Source of the DNA: Frigidibacter sp.
Lineage (GTDB): Bacteria; Pseudomonadota; Alphaproteobacteria; Rhodobacterales; Rhodobacteraceae
Direction of reading: 5' to 3'
Length of the DNA: 64,000 nucleotides
NCBI RefSeq assembly: GCF_030695035.1
Contig: NZ_JAUYTT010000005.1
Span: forward strand, 257,012 to 321,011
The notes below the pieces were generated by a model, which made no database searches, was not told the origin of the DNA, and saw only the letters and a program-made list of their open reading frames with translations. The position numbers and the translations under genes are program-made. This document shows positions 34,673 to 43,481 of the stretch, one piece after another; positions within the stretch are counted from its first letter, which is position 1; each line of letters begins with the position of its first letter.

Positions 34673-36522
34673 GCTCGATGAAACGGCTGGGCAACCTGAT
34701 CGACGCCTTCCGCCCCGCGACAGGAGAGCCGCCGCGCAAGCTGTGGCCTTTCATGCGCTGGTGCCTTGACGGGGCGTGGCCGATGCTGGGCGTAGCCGGG
34801 GCGATCTCGGCGCTGACCGGCTCGCTGGAGGTGGTGTCGGCGCTGATCCTCGGCTGGCTGATCGACGGGGCGCTGGCTGCGGGGCCGGAGAGCTATTTCA
34901 GCGCGCAATCGGGAATGCTGGCGCTGTTCGTGCTGTTCTACCTTGTGCTGCGGCCGATGGCTTTCGGCTTTGCCTCGGCCTCCAACGCCATCATCGTCGG
35001 ACCCAATGTCATGCCGCTGGTGCTGAGCCGGCTGCACCGCTGGACGCTGGGGCAGGCGGTCACCTTCTTCGACAACGATTTTGCCGGGCGCATCAGCCAG
35101 AAGCAGATGCAGGCGGCGCGGGCGGTCACCGATGTGGCGACCGAGATCATCAACACCGTCTGCTTCGCGCTTGCCTCGATCATCGGTTCGGTCATCTTCC
35201 TGATCGCGGTCGATTACCGGGTCGCGCTGGCGCTGGCGGTCTGGCTGGTGGCCTATGTGCTTCTGATCCGCCATTTCATGCCCCGCGTGCGTGAAAACTC
35301 TGCAGCGCGGGCCGCGGCGCGGGCGATGGTGTCGGGGCAGGTCGTGGACACGATCACCAATATCAAGACGGTCAAGCTGTTCGCCCATGCCGCCTATGAG
35401 GATCAGGTCGCGCTGAAGGCGATGGAGCGGTTCCGCGAGAAGAGCGTGGAGTTTGGGATCATCTCCACCTGGTTCCGCACCGCGCTGATGACGTTGGCGG
35501 GGCTGCTGCCCGTGCTGCTGATCGGCGGCACGCTGCTGCTGTGGCAGCAGGGGCTGACGACGGCCGGGGCCATCGCGGCGGCGGGGGCGATCTCGATGCG
35601 GATCGCGCAGATGTCGGGCTGGGTCAGCTTCACGTTGATGTCGATCTACACTTCGGTCGGCGAGGTCGAGGATGCGATGGCCACGCTGGCGGTACCGCAT
35701 GGCCTGCAGGACGCGCCGGCGGCGGTGGGCCTTCAGAAGATCCGCGGCGAGATCACCTTCGAGGATGTCAGCTTCAGCTATGGACGCAAGCAGGGCGGGG
35801 TGCGCAACATCTCGCTCCACATCGCGCCGGGCGAGAGGCTGGGGATCGTCGGCGGTTCCGGCGCGGGGAAATCCACGCTGGTGGCCTTGCTGCTGCGGCT
35901 TTACGACGTGGAAAAGGGGCGGCTGCTGGTCGATGGCCAGGACGTGCGCGAGATCACGCAGGAAAGCCTGCGGCGGCAGATCGGCATGGTCACGCAGGAA
36001 ACCGCGATGTTCAACCGCTCGGCCCGCGACAACATCCGCTACGGCCGGCCCGATGCCAGCGATGCGGAGCTGCTGGACGCGGCCCGCGCCGCCGAAGCGG
36101 ATGAGTTCATCGAGGGCATGATCGATCATACCGGCCGCACCGGCTATGATGCCTATCTGGGCGAGCGGGGGGTGAAGCTGTCGGGCGGGCAGCGCCAGCG
36201 GATCGCGCTGGCCCGCGCCTTCGTCAAGGACGCGCCGATTCTGGTGCTGGACGAGGCGACGAGTGCGCTGGACTCAGAGGTGGAGGCGTCGATCCAGACT
36301 GCGCTGGTGCAGGTGATGCAGGGCAAGACCGTGCTGGCCATCGCGCACCGCCTGTCCACCATCGCCGAGATGGACCGGATCGTGGTGATGGAAGACGGGC
36401 GCATCGTCGAGCAGGGCAGCCATGCCGAGTTGCTGGCGCAAGGCGGGCTCTATGCGCGCTACTGGAATCGGCAGTCGGGCGGGTTCATCGGCACCGATGA
36501 AGCTGATGAGGCCGCCGAGTGA
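34669..36522 (+). CDS. ABC exporter (half-transporter, MsbA/LmrA type), second of a pair
   Basis: 617 residues, same layout as its neighbour: membrane domain then NBD with Walker A GGSGAGKSTLVALL, signature LSGGQRQRIALARA and Walker B ILVLDEATSALDSE. I use GTG 34669, which overlaps the previous stop (GTGA) and lies 10 bp after GGAGG; the ATG at 34678 is 19 bp from that site. Strong similarity between the two genes suggests tandem duplication. The next gene also starts in a GTGA overlap. Confidence 0.92.
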   Translation: MSSMKRLGNLIDAFRPATGEPPRKLWPFMRWCLDGAWPMLGVAGAISALTGSLEVVSALILGWLIDGALAAGPESYFSAQSGMLALFVLFYLVLRPMAFGFASASNAIIVGPNVMPLVLSRLHRWTLGQAVTFFDNDFAGRISQKQMQAARAVTDVATEIINTVCFALASIIGSVIFLIAVDYRVALALAVWLVAYVLLIRHFMPRVRENSAARAAARAMVSGQVVDTITNIKTVKLFAHAAYEDQVALKAMERFREKSVEFGIISTWFRTALMTLAGLLPVLLIGGTLLLWQQGLTTAGAIAAAGAISMRIAQMSGWVSFTLMSIYTSVGEVEDAMATLAVPHGLQDAPAAVGLQKIRGEITFEDVSFSYGRKQGGVRNISLHIAPGERLGIVGGSGAGKSTLVALLLRLYDVEKGRLLVDGQDVREITQESLRRQIGMVTQETAMFNRSARDNIRYGRPDASDAELLDAARAAEADEFIEGMIDHTGRTGYDAYLGERGVKLSGGQRQRIALARAFVKDAPILVLDEATSALDSEVEASIQTALVQVMQGKTVLAIAHRLSTIAEMDRIVVMEDGRIVEQGSHAELLAQGGLYARYWNRQSGGFIGTDEADEAAE

Positions 36523-37739
36523 TCCTGACCATCGACAGGCTGGGCCATCTGGGCGACGCCATCGCACAGGGACCGGAGGGGCCCGTCTATGTGGCGCAGG
36601 CGCTGCCGGGGGAGGTGGTGGAGGGCGAGCCGGTGGCGGGCCGCATCGCCGCGCCGCGGATCATCACGCCCTCACCCGACCGAGTGCGCGCGCCTTGTCC
36701 GCATTTCCGCGCCTGTGGGGGGTGTTCGCTGCAATACGCCTCGGACGGGTTCGTGGAGGGGTGGAAAGCCGATGTCGTGCGCTCTGCGCTGGCAGGGCAG
36801 GGGCTGGAGGCGCCGCTGCGCCCGGTGGTGACCTCGCCCGCCCGGTCGCGCCGCCGTGCCACGCTGGCGGGGCGGCGCACCAAGAAGGGCGCTCTGGTCG
36901 GCTTTCACGGTCGCGCGTCAGAGATGCTGACCGAGATCGAGCAGTGCCTGCTGCTGCACCCGGCGCTAATGGCCACGCTGCCGCTGCTGCGCGAGGTGAC
37001 GGTGGCAGGGGCAAGCCGTCAGGGCGAGCTGGGGCTGATGGTCACGCTGACGACCGGCGGCTTGGATCTGGCGGTGACGGGCGGCAAGCCGATGGACGCA
37101 GCCCTGTTCGCGGCGCTGGCGGGGCTTGCCGAAGCCGGCGATCTGGCGCGGCTGTCCTGGAACGGTGAGCCGGTGGCGACGCGCCGCCCCCCGGCGCAGC
37201 GCTTCGGCGCCGCCGAGGTGGTGCCGGCCGCCGGTGCCTTCCTGCAAGCCACTGCCGAGGGCGAGGCGGCTTTGCTGGCTGCTGTCACGGAGGCTGTGGG
37301 CGGCGTGCGCAGCATCGCCGATCTGTTTGCCGGGTCGGGCACCTTCGCCCTGCCGCTCGCATCACGCGCCGAGGTTCATGCAGTCGAGAGTGAGGTCGCC
37401 GCGCTCGCCGCCCTGGATACCGGCTGGCGCCGCGCGGGCGGGCTGCACAAGGTCAGCACCGAGGCCCGCGATCTGTTCCGACGTCCGCTGCTGCCCGACG
37501 AGCTGCGCCGCTTCGGGGCCGTGGTGATCGACCCGCCGCGGGCCGGGGCCGAAGCGCAGGCGGCGGAGCTCGCGCGCAGCGCGGTCCCGGTGATCGCCGC
37601 AGTGTCCTGCAACCCCGTCACCTTCGCCCGTGACGCGCGGCTGCTGCTGGCGGGCGGCTACCGGATCGACTGGCTGCAGGTGGTGGACCAGTTCCGCTGG
37701 TCGCCGCATGTGGAGCTGGTGGCGCGGTTCTCGCGATAG
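36519..37739 (+). CDS. RNA 5-methyluridine methyltransferase, TrmA/RlmD family
   Basis: 406 residues. The Fe-S cluster cysteines are in PCPHFRACGGCSLQ and EQCLLL; the SAM-binding motif is ADLFAGSGTFALPL; the catalytic Cys is in AVSCNPVTFARD, and DPPRAG is present. Family members make m5U in 23S rRNA or tRNA; which RNA is not clear. The N-terminal TRAM domain is short. The start is GTG 36519, overlapping the exporter stop. Confidence 0.92.
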   Translation: MILTIDRLGHLGDAIAQGPEGPVYVAQALPGEVVEGEPVAGRIAAPRIITPSPDRVRAPCPHFRACGGCSLQYASDGFVEGWKADVVRSALAGQGLEAPLRPVVTSPARSRRRATLAGRRTKKGALVGFHGRASEMLTEIEQCLLLHPALMATLPLLREVTVAGASRQGELGLMVTLTTGGLDLAVTGGKPMDAALFAALAGLAEAGDLARLSWNGEPVATRRPPAQRFGAAEVVPAAGAFLQATAEGEAALLAAVTEAVGGVRSIADLFAGSGTFALPLASRAEVHAVESEVAALAALDTGWRRAGGLHKVSTEARDLFRRPLLPDELRRFGAVVIDPPRAGAEAQAAELARSAVPVIAAVSCNPVTFARDARLLLAGGYRIDWLQVVDQFRWSPHVELVARFSR

Positions 37740-37781
37740 GCTCACCGTTCCGTGAGTCCAGTCCGGCCATCTTTGCGGCGA

Positions 37782-37803
37782 AGTGATTCCAGTGTATCAC
37801 TGG
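37782..37803. repeat. Overlapping small palindromes upstream of an L,D-transpeptidase gene
   Basis: CCAGTG-TAT-CACTGG (37789-37803) lies inside AGTGAT...ATCACT (37782-37801). It sits about 27 bp upstream of the L,D-transpeptidase ATG and could be an operator or a leader hairpin. Confidence 0.4.
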
Positions 37804-37829
37804 AAAAAACGGGACAGGCACTTTTCCTC

Positions 37830-38327
37830 ATGCGCATCATCAGAACACTTCTGCTGCTTGCAGGACTCGCAACGCTTGCGGCTTGTGGGGATTCGAAGTT
37901 CAAGACCTACAAGGGGCCCGAGGTAACGCAGGTCTATGTGAACAAGACCGCGCGCAAGATGTATCTGTTGCACCACACCAAGGTGCTGGAATCCTATGAC
38001 ATCGCGCTTGGCTTCGCGCCGCAGGGCCACAAGCAGTTCGAAGGTGACGGTCGCACGCCTGAAGGCGTTTACTACATCGACCGGCGCAACCCCAACAGCG
38101 CCTATCACCTGTCTGTCGGCATCTCCTACCCCAACCCCTATGACCGCCAGGCCGCCGAGGCGGTGGGCAAGCGGCCGGGGGGCGACATCTTCATCCACGG
38201 CCAGGCCGGCAAGAACAAGGGCGCGCCGCCCGACTGGACCGCGGGCTGTATCGCCGTAAAGGACAAAGAGATTGAGGATATCTATGCGATGCTGCGCGAC
38301 GGAACGCCGATCATCATCGCGCCGTAA
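37830..38327 (+). CDS. L,D-transpeptidase lipoprotein (YkuD domain)
   Basis: 165 residues. Signal peptide with lipobox ATLAACG at about 13-19, so a lipoprotein. The YkuD domain shows VYVNKTARKMYLLH, GDGRTPEGVYYID, FIHGQAGKN and the catalytic Cys in WTAGCIAVKD. It makes 3-3 peptidoglycan cross-links or attaches proteins to the wall in the periplasm. The ATG at 37830 starts the signal peptide; the longer frame is excluded. A hairpin terminator follows. Confidence 0.93.
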   Translation: MRIIRTLLLLAGLATLAACGDSKFKTYKGPEVTQVYVNKTARKMYLLHHTKVLESYDIALGFAPQGHKQFEGDGRTPEGVYYIDRRNPNSAYHLSVGISYPNPYDRQAAEAVGKRPGGDIFIHGQAGKNKGAPPDWTAGCIAVKDKEIEDIYAMLRDGTPIIIAP

Positions 38328-38348
38328 GCCCCTGGGCAGCCAAATGCA

Positions 38349-38378
38349 AAAGGGCGGCCCCCGAGCCGCCCTTTGTGT
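38349..38378. terminator. Bidirectional Rho-independent terminator
   Basis: AAAGGGCGGC (38349-38358) and GCCGCCCTTT (38365-38374) form a 10-bp stem with a 6-nt loop, between convergent genes, with a T-rich flank (GTGTTTTC). Confidence 0.85.
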
Positions 38379-38380
38379 TT

Positions 38381-38893
38381 TCAGCCGCCGGTGATCATCG
38401 TCCACCAGAGCTTGCCGCTTGGCTCCTGATACCAGGCAAAGCCCAGATCCCGCGCTGCCGGGTCGACGACGACGGCAGCGGTGGTCGCATCGCCCATCCA
38501 GGCAGAGAGGGTTTCCAGCTCTGTCTCGAAGGTCTCGGAGATGTTCTCGCCCAGCATCGTGCCCATGTAGCCCGCGCGGCGCACCCGGTCGATCGGCGAG
38601 GAGCCGTCAGAGCCGAAGTGCCAGGGCCGGTTCTGCACCGCCATGTCGCGCGAATGGGTCGCGGCGGCGGCGTTCAGGGCCGAGTTGAGCTGGAGCGGCG
38701 TCGCGCCCCGTGCCGAGCGCAGGGCGTTCACCGAATCCAGCAGGCGATACTGAACCTCGCCTTCCGTCCCCGGCTGGATCAGATAGGCCCGCGGCATCGG
38801 CTTGCCGTCGGGGCCAAGGCGCGGCGGCTCGCCCGTGGCGCAGGCCGAGAGCGCGAGGGCGGCGGTAAGAAGAAGTCCGTGAAGGGGTGTCAT
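38381..38893 (-). CDS. CAP/SCP-domain lipoprotein
   Basis: 170 residues. Signal with lipobox LALSACA at about 14-20, then a CAP domain: LLDSVNALRSARG, AAATHSRDMA, GENISETFETE and a C-terminal LGFAWYQEPSGKLWWTM strand. Bacterial members are secreted with wall or lipid roles not well defined. It lies between two L,D-transpeptidase genes, suggesting an envelope function. Confidence 0.9.
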   Translation of the reverse strand: MTPLHGLLLTAALALSACATGEPPRLGPDGKPMPRAYLIQPGTEGEVQYRLLDSVNALRSARGATPLQLNSALNAAAATHSRDMAVQNRPWHFGSDGSSPIDRVRRAGYMGTMLGENISETFETELETLSAWMGDATTAAVVVDPAARDLGFAWYQEPSGKLWWTMITGG

Positions 38894-39077
38894 TGGTTCT
38901 GGCCCGATGTTCCGTTGCCGGCCAGCCTTACAGCCTTGCCCGGCGCGGATCAAACCCAAGCCTTCGTGAAGCGACCGAATTACGCGGGTTTGATTTGCGG
39001 CAGTGCCGCAAACCCAATATCCTGAACGGCGATCTGGCGTAGAGAGCCGGACCACGACCCATCGAGGAGTAGAGAAC

Positions 39078-39686
39078 ATGAGTGAAGATCGCCTCGGCGG
39101 GTTCGGCCGCCGTGCATTCCTTGGCACCGCTGCCGCCTTCGCCTCCGGGCTGGCCGCGCCGGCGCTGGCCCAGTCGATGAATGGCAGCACCGAGCTTGAG
39201 GGCAGCATCGTCACCGGCACGCGGCGCAATGCCTCCAGCTTCCGGTCGCTGCAATGGCAGCCCTATTTCAACAGCACCCGCAATGGCGCGATCCTGGTCG
39301 ATATCACGTCGCGGGCGCTGCATTACTGGTCCGAGGATCAGACGATCTACAAGCTGTACCCGACCTCGGTTCCGGTGTCGGAAGAGCTGACGCGGCGGGG
39401 GCATACAGAGGTGGTGCAGAAGGTCGTCGCCCCGACCTGGCGGCCCACCCCGTCGATGAAAGCAACCAATCCCGACTGGCCCGATGTGGTCGAAGGCGGC
39501 TCGCCCGACAACCCGCTGGGGCCCTACGCGCTGTACCTGTCGTGGCAGTATTATCGCATCCACGGCACCCATGATACGCGCAAGATCGGGCGGCGGTCGT
39601 CGAACGGCTGCGTGGGGCTTTACAATGACCACATCGAGGAACTTTTCAGCCTGGCAAAAGTAGGCACGCAGGTGTTGCTAATTTGA
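39078..39686 (+). CDS. Tat-exported L,D-transpeptidase (ErfK/YbiS type)
   Basis: 202 residues. A twin-arginine signal (FGRRAFLGTAAAFASG, cut after PALAQ) precedes a YkuD domain with VDITSRALHYWSED, FPVS-like YPTSVPVSEE, PSMKATNPDWPD, YRIHGTHDT and the catalytic Cys in SSNGCVGLYN. The ATG at 39078 follows GAGGAGTAGAGAAC. It differs from the other L,D-transpeptidase nearby in both export route and sequence. It cross-links or modifies peptidoglycan. Confidence 0.93.
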   Translation: MSEDRLGGFGRRAFLGTAAAFASGLAAPALAQSMNGSTELEGSIVTGTRRNASSFRSLQWQPYFNSTRNGAILVDITSRALHYWSEDQTIYKLYPTSVPVSEELTRRGHTEVVQKVVAPTWRPTPSMKATNPDWPDVVEGGSPDNPLGPYALYLSWQYYRIHGTHDTRKIGRRSSNGCVGLYNDHIEELFSLAKVGTQVLLI

Positions 39687-39832
39687 CGACATCATAAGGC
39701 CGTCTGCAGCATGACCAAGAGGTGCCCGTTGCAAATCGTTTCGGATGCTGGTTAGACGGAGACACGAGGTACAGACTTGAGAGCCCTATGCCGTCCTCAC
39801 GCAATCGTCCTAGGGCCTAACTGGAGGTTATC

Positions 39833-40015
39833 ATGAAGAAAATCGCGCTCGCCGCTGCTCTGTCGGTTGCCGCTTCCACCGCTTTCGCCGGCGGCTATGT
39901 TGAACCGATCGTGGAACCGGAAGTCATCGTCGAGGACACCTCGTCCTCGTCCGCTGGCATCCTGGTGCCGATCCTGCTGCTGATCCTGGTTGCTGCCGTC
40001 GTTTCGGCTGACTAA
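39833..40015 (+). CDS. 60-residue secreted/membrane peptide
   Basis: The first 19 residues are a signal peptide (MKKIALAAALSVAASTAFA), the middle is acidic and proline-rich (VEPIVEPEVIVEDTSSSS), and the end is a hydrophobic helix (GILVPILLLILVAAVVSAD). A GGAGG site lies 8 bp upstream of the ATG and a strong terminator follows, so expression as a monocistron is likely. The length and composition resemble small membrane proteins of Rhodobacteraceae, but I recognise no family. Confidence 0.85.
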   Translation: MKKIALAAALSVAASTAFAGGYVEPIVEPEVIVEDTSSSSAGILVPILLLILVAAVVSAD

Positions 40016-40043
40016 TCAGATCCAGGCCGCAAGGTCTGAACGT

Positions 40044-40076
40044 AAAAAGGCGGTGGTCTCCACCGCCTTTTTCTAT
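40044..40076 (+). terminator. Strong Rho-independent terminator
   Basis: AAAAAGGCGGTGG (40044-40056) and CCACCGCCTTTTT (40060-40072) form a 13-bp stem with a 3-nt loop and T-rich ends on both strands. It ends the small-peptide transcript and may also serve hemH on the other strand. Confidence 0.92.
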
Positions 40077-40167
40077 TTTCGGCACGGCTTGCCGGCCCTG
40101 CGCGGAACGTGACATCCCTGCCGTGCCCTGGTGCGATTATGTCGCACCAGGGTAAAGGGCCGCAGCG

Positions 40168-41226
40168 TCAGTGGATCCAGCCGGCGAGGTTGTCACCGAT
40201 CACCGCCATCAGCGCAGCGATATGCGCGTCATCGTCATTCAGGCAGGGGATGTAGGTGAAGCTTTCGCCGCCCGCATGTTCAAAGGCCTCGCGAATCTCG
40301 CCGTTGATTTCCTCCAGCGTCTCGATGCAGTCGGCCGAGAAGGCGGGCGAAATCACGGCAATGTGTTTGCGCCCCTGCTGGGCCAGTTCGGCGACATGCT
40401 TGACGGTGTAGGGCTTCAGCCACTCTTCGGGGCCGAACACCGATTGGAAGGTGGTGTCGATCGCGCCCTTGTCCCAGCCCAGCCGTTCGCGCAGCAGGCG
40501 CGACGTTTTCTGGCATTGGCAATGGTAGGGGTCGCCCTCCATCAGATAGCGCTTCGGCATCCCGTGATAGGAGGCGACCAGCACGTCCGGCTTGCGCTCC
40601 AGCGCGGCATAGCCCCGCTCCACCGACTGCGCCAGCGCCTCGATATAGAGGGGGTGGTCGAAATACTCCGGCGTGGTCCGCACAGTGGGCTGGCGCTTTT
40701 GCGTCATCATTGCGCGGAAGAATTCATCATTGGCGGTGCCCGACGTGGCACCGGCGTAATGGGGGTAAAGCGGGAAGAACAGGATCTTCTCGCATCCCGC
40801 CTTCACCATCCGGTCCACCACCGACTTGGTCGAGGGGTTGCCGTAGCGCATGCAGTAATCGACCATAACCTCAGACCCGTAGCGCGTGGCCACTTCTGCG
40901 GACAGTTTCGCCACCTGCGCCTTTGTAATCGTCATCAGCGGGCTTTCATCCGCCTCGGTGTTCCAGATCAGCTTGTAGTTCGCGCCAGAGCTGAAGGGGC
41001 GCTTGGTCAGCACGATGGCCTGCAGGATCGGCTGCCATTTCCACGACGGATAGTCGATCACGCGCTTGTCCGACAGGAACTCGTTCAGGTAACGTCGCAT
41101 GGACCAGTAGTCGTACCCGTCGGGCGTGCCCAGATTGGCGATCAGGATCCCGATCTTCGCGGCCGGCACCGGCGGATGATCGGCGGGCGCATGCAGCAGG
41201 CGGGGGGCGCGAGAGGTCTCGTTCAT
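40168..41226 (-). CDS. hemH: Ferrochelatase
   Basis: 352 residues. It inserts ferrous iron into protoporphyrin IX, the last step of protoheme synthesis, at the inner membrane. Signatures are ILIANLGTPDGYDYWS, FPLYPHYAGATSGT, the catalytic His in ASYHGMPKRY, and SPAFSADCIETLEE. HCQCQKTSRLL carries cysteines seen in some Fe-S-type ferrochelatases, but a cluster cannot be claimed. The ATG at 41226 leaves a normal N-terminus. Confidence 0.96.
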   Translation of the reverse strand: MNETSRAPRLLHAPADHPPVPAAKIGILIANLGTPDGYDYWSMRRYLNEFLSDKRVIDYPSWKWQPILQAIVLTKRPFSSGANYKLIWNTEADESPLMTITKAQVAKLSAEVATRYGSEVMVDYCMRYGNPSTKSVVDRMVKAGCEKILFFPLYPHYAGATSGTANDEFFRAMMTQKRQPTVRTTPEYFDHPLYIEALAQSVERGYAALERKPDVLVASYHGMPKRYLMEGDPYHCQCQKTSRLLRERLGWDKGAIDTTFQSVFGPEEWLKPYTVKHVAELAQQGRKHIAVISPAFSADCIETLEEINGEIREAFEHAGGESFTYIPCLNDDDAHIAALMAVIGDNLAGWIH

Positions 41227-41360
41227 GGGATCTGTCCTGGTCTGAGAGCGGTCTGGGCTGCGTTTTGTCGGAACCGAACCGCACATAACCCGTTTTATCA
41301 CGGGGTCAATCGACGGATGGACGCAGCCGCCCGCAGAAACCCGCAAGGACAGGACATTGA

Positions 41361-42098
41361 ATGACGACTGACACCCTCAACACCGCGCCGCCTGAACTGG
41401 TTCCTGATGAGGATGCGATTTTTCTGGATTTTGACGGCACGCTTGTCGACATCGCCCCGCGCCCCGATGCGGTGCAGGTGCCGGACGGGCTTGCCGAAAT
41501 GCTGATGGATCTGCACGCGATGTGCGGCGGCGCGCTGGCGCTGGTCTCGGGTCGGGCAATGGGCGAGCTGGCGGCGTTCCTGCCGCAGTTCACCGGCCCG
41601 CTGATCGGCAGCCACGGCGCCGAAAGCCGCGGGCTGGATCTGCCGGGGGCGAGCCACGCGGTGGACCTCGCCGCGCTGCACGCCTGCTTTGCCGAGTTTG
41701 CCGGGGCGAATGACCTGCTGGCCGAGGCCAAGCCCCACGGCGCCGCAATCCACTTCCGCAGCCGTCCCGAGGCGGAAGCCATGGCCCGCGCCTTTGCCGA
41801 AGAGATGATCGCCCTGCATCCCGGCCTGACCCTGCAACCCGCCAAGATGGCCTTTGAGCTGCGCCCCGAAGGCGCGACCAAGGACACGGCGCTGCGGTTG
41901 CTGGCCGGTGCCGCACCCTTTGCCGGGCGCCGCCCGGTCTATCTGGGCGACGACACCACCGACGAGCCGGCGCTGATCTGGGCGCAGGAGCTTGGCGGAA
42001 TGGGCGTGAAGGTCGGCGAGGGGGACAGCGCGGCGCGCTGGCGTCTCTCAGGGCCCGATGCCGTCCGCACCTGGCTTGCCGCAGCGACAGAAACCTGA
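41361..42098 (+). CDS. otsB: Trehalose-6-phosphate phosphatase
   Basis: 245 residues, HAD family. The nucleophile motif is FLDFDGTLVDI, motif 2 ALVSGRAM, and motif 4 GDDTTDEPA. It dephosphorylates trehalose-6-phosphate made by the enzyme encoded 15 bp downstream. GACAGGACA precedes the ATG. Confidence 0.95.
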   Translation: MTTDTLNTAPPELVPDEDAIFLDFDGTLVDIAPRPDAVQVPDGLAEMLMDLHAMCGGALALVSGRAMGELAAFLPQFTGPLIGSHGAESRGLDLPGASHAVDLAALHACFAEFAGANDLLAEAKPHGAAIHFRSRPEAEAMARAFAEEMIALHPGLTLQPAKMAFELRPEGATKDTALRLLAGAAPFAGRRPVYLGDDTTDEPALIWAQELGGMGVKVGEGDSAARWRLSGPDAVRTWLAAATET

Positions 42099-42113
42099 AC
42101 AGGAGACATTTTC

Positions 42114-43481
42114 ATGGGCAGGCTCATCTGCATCTCGAACCGCATTCCCCTTGGCCCCAACCCGTCGGGGGGCCTCGTCGTGGCCCTCGCCGATGTGCTG
42201 GAGCGGACCGGGGGCATCTGGATCGGCTCTGCCGCCGAAACGGTCGAGAACCCCGCCGACACCTTCACCGAGATCGAAGGCGGCAAGTTCCGGCGGCTGA
42301 GTTTCGATCTCTCGCCCGAGGACAAGGACAACTACTACGCCGGCTACGCCAATTCGGTGCTCTGGCCGCTGTTCCATGACCGCACCGACCTGATGGAGAT
42401 CCGCAGCGAGTATTACGACGCCTATCGCAGCGTGAACCGGCGGCTGGCCAAGATGCTGATTGGCATCCTGCGCCCCGATGACCGGCTGTGGGTGCATGAC
42501 TTCCACCTGATGCCACTGGCGCATGAGCTGCGGCTGCTGGGGGCGAAGAATGCCATCGGCTTCTTCCTGCACACGCCGTTCCCGACGCATCTGGCGATGC
42601 AGGCGATGCCCTACGGTGCCGAGATGTGCAAATGGCTGATGCGCTATGATCTGGTCGGCCTGCAGGTGGAGCGGGACGTGGTTCATGCCCGCGTCGGCCT
42701 GACGCTTCTGGGCGGTGCAGAGGAAGGCGAGGGCGACACGCTGCGGCTCGGCAAGGAGACCACCCGCGTGGTCGCCTTCCCCATCGGCATCGACGCCGCC
42801 GACTTCGCCAAGCTGGCGGCGGAACAGTTCGAGATGCTGCCGCAGGGCATCGTCAAACCCACCCGGCAGATGATGATCGGCGTGGACCGGCTGGATTATT
42901 CCAAAGGCCTGCCGCAGCGGTTCCGCGCCTTTGGCACCTTCCTCGAACGGCATGAGGACTGGCACCGGCATGTGTCGCTTCTGCAGATCTCGCCGCCCAC
43001 GCGCGAGGGCGTGAAGGCCTATGACGACATCCGCGATGAGCTGGAGCATCTGGCCGGCCGCATCAATGGCCGCTTCGCCGACATCACCTGGGCCCCGATC
43101 CGCTACATCCACCGCCCGATCCCGCGCGAAACGCTGGCGGGCCTCTATCGCGCCGCGCATGTGGCCTTGGTGACCCCGCTGATGGACGGGATGAATCTGG
43201 TGGCGAAAGAGTTCATCGCCGCGCAGAACCCCAATGATCCGGGCGTCCTGATCCTCAGCCGATTTGCCGGCGCCGCCGAGCAGATGACCGACGCGCTGAT
43301 GGTCAACCCGCATGATGACGAGCAGATCGCGGCGACGATGCTGACGGCGCTGACCATGCCCCGCTCGGAACGCAGCCGGCGCTACGAGGCGCTGATGGAG
43401 GGCCTGCTGCGGCAGGACGTGCATTGGTGGTCGGAAAGCTTCCTTGCGGCGCTGGACGAGGCGGCCTTGGCCTCAGCCTGA
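42114..43481 (+). CDS. otsA: Trehalose-6-phosphate synthase
   Basis: 455 residues, glycosyltransferase family 20. It joins UDP-glucose (or ADP-glucose) and glucose-6-phosphate. Motifs are CISNRIPLGPNPSGGLV at the N-terminus, WVHDFHLMPLA, GVDRLDYSKGLPQR and LVTPLMDGMNLVAKEF. An AGGAGA site lies before the ATG. Together with otsB this makes trehalose, probably for osmotic or desiccation stress. The stop overlaps the convergent methyltransferase-like gene by 9 bp. Confidence 0.96.
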   Translation: MGRLICISNRIPLGPNPSGGLVVALADVLERTGGIWIGSAAETVENPADTFTEIEGGKFRRLSFDLSPEDKDNYYAGYANSVLWPLFHDRTDLMEIRSEYYDAYRSVNRRLAKMLIGILRPDDRLWVHDFHLMPLAHELRLLGAKNAIGFFLHTPFPTHLAMQAMPYGAEMCKWLMRYDLVGLQVERDVVHARVGLTLLGGAEEGEGDTLRLGKETTRVVAFPIGIDAADFAKLAAEQFEMLPQGIVKPTRQMMIGVDRLDYSKGLPQRFRAFGTFLERHEDWHRHVSLLQISPPTREGVKAYDDIRDELEHLAGRINGRFADITWAPIRYIHRPIPRETLAGLYRAAHVALVTPLMDGMNLVAKEFIAAQNPNDPGVLILSRFAGAAEQMTDALMVNPHDDEQIAATMLTALTMPRSERSRRYEALMEGLLRQDVHWWSESFLAALDEAALASA

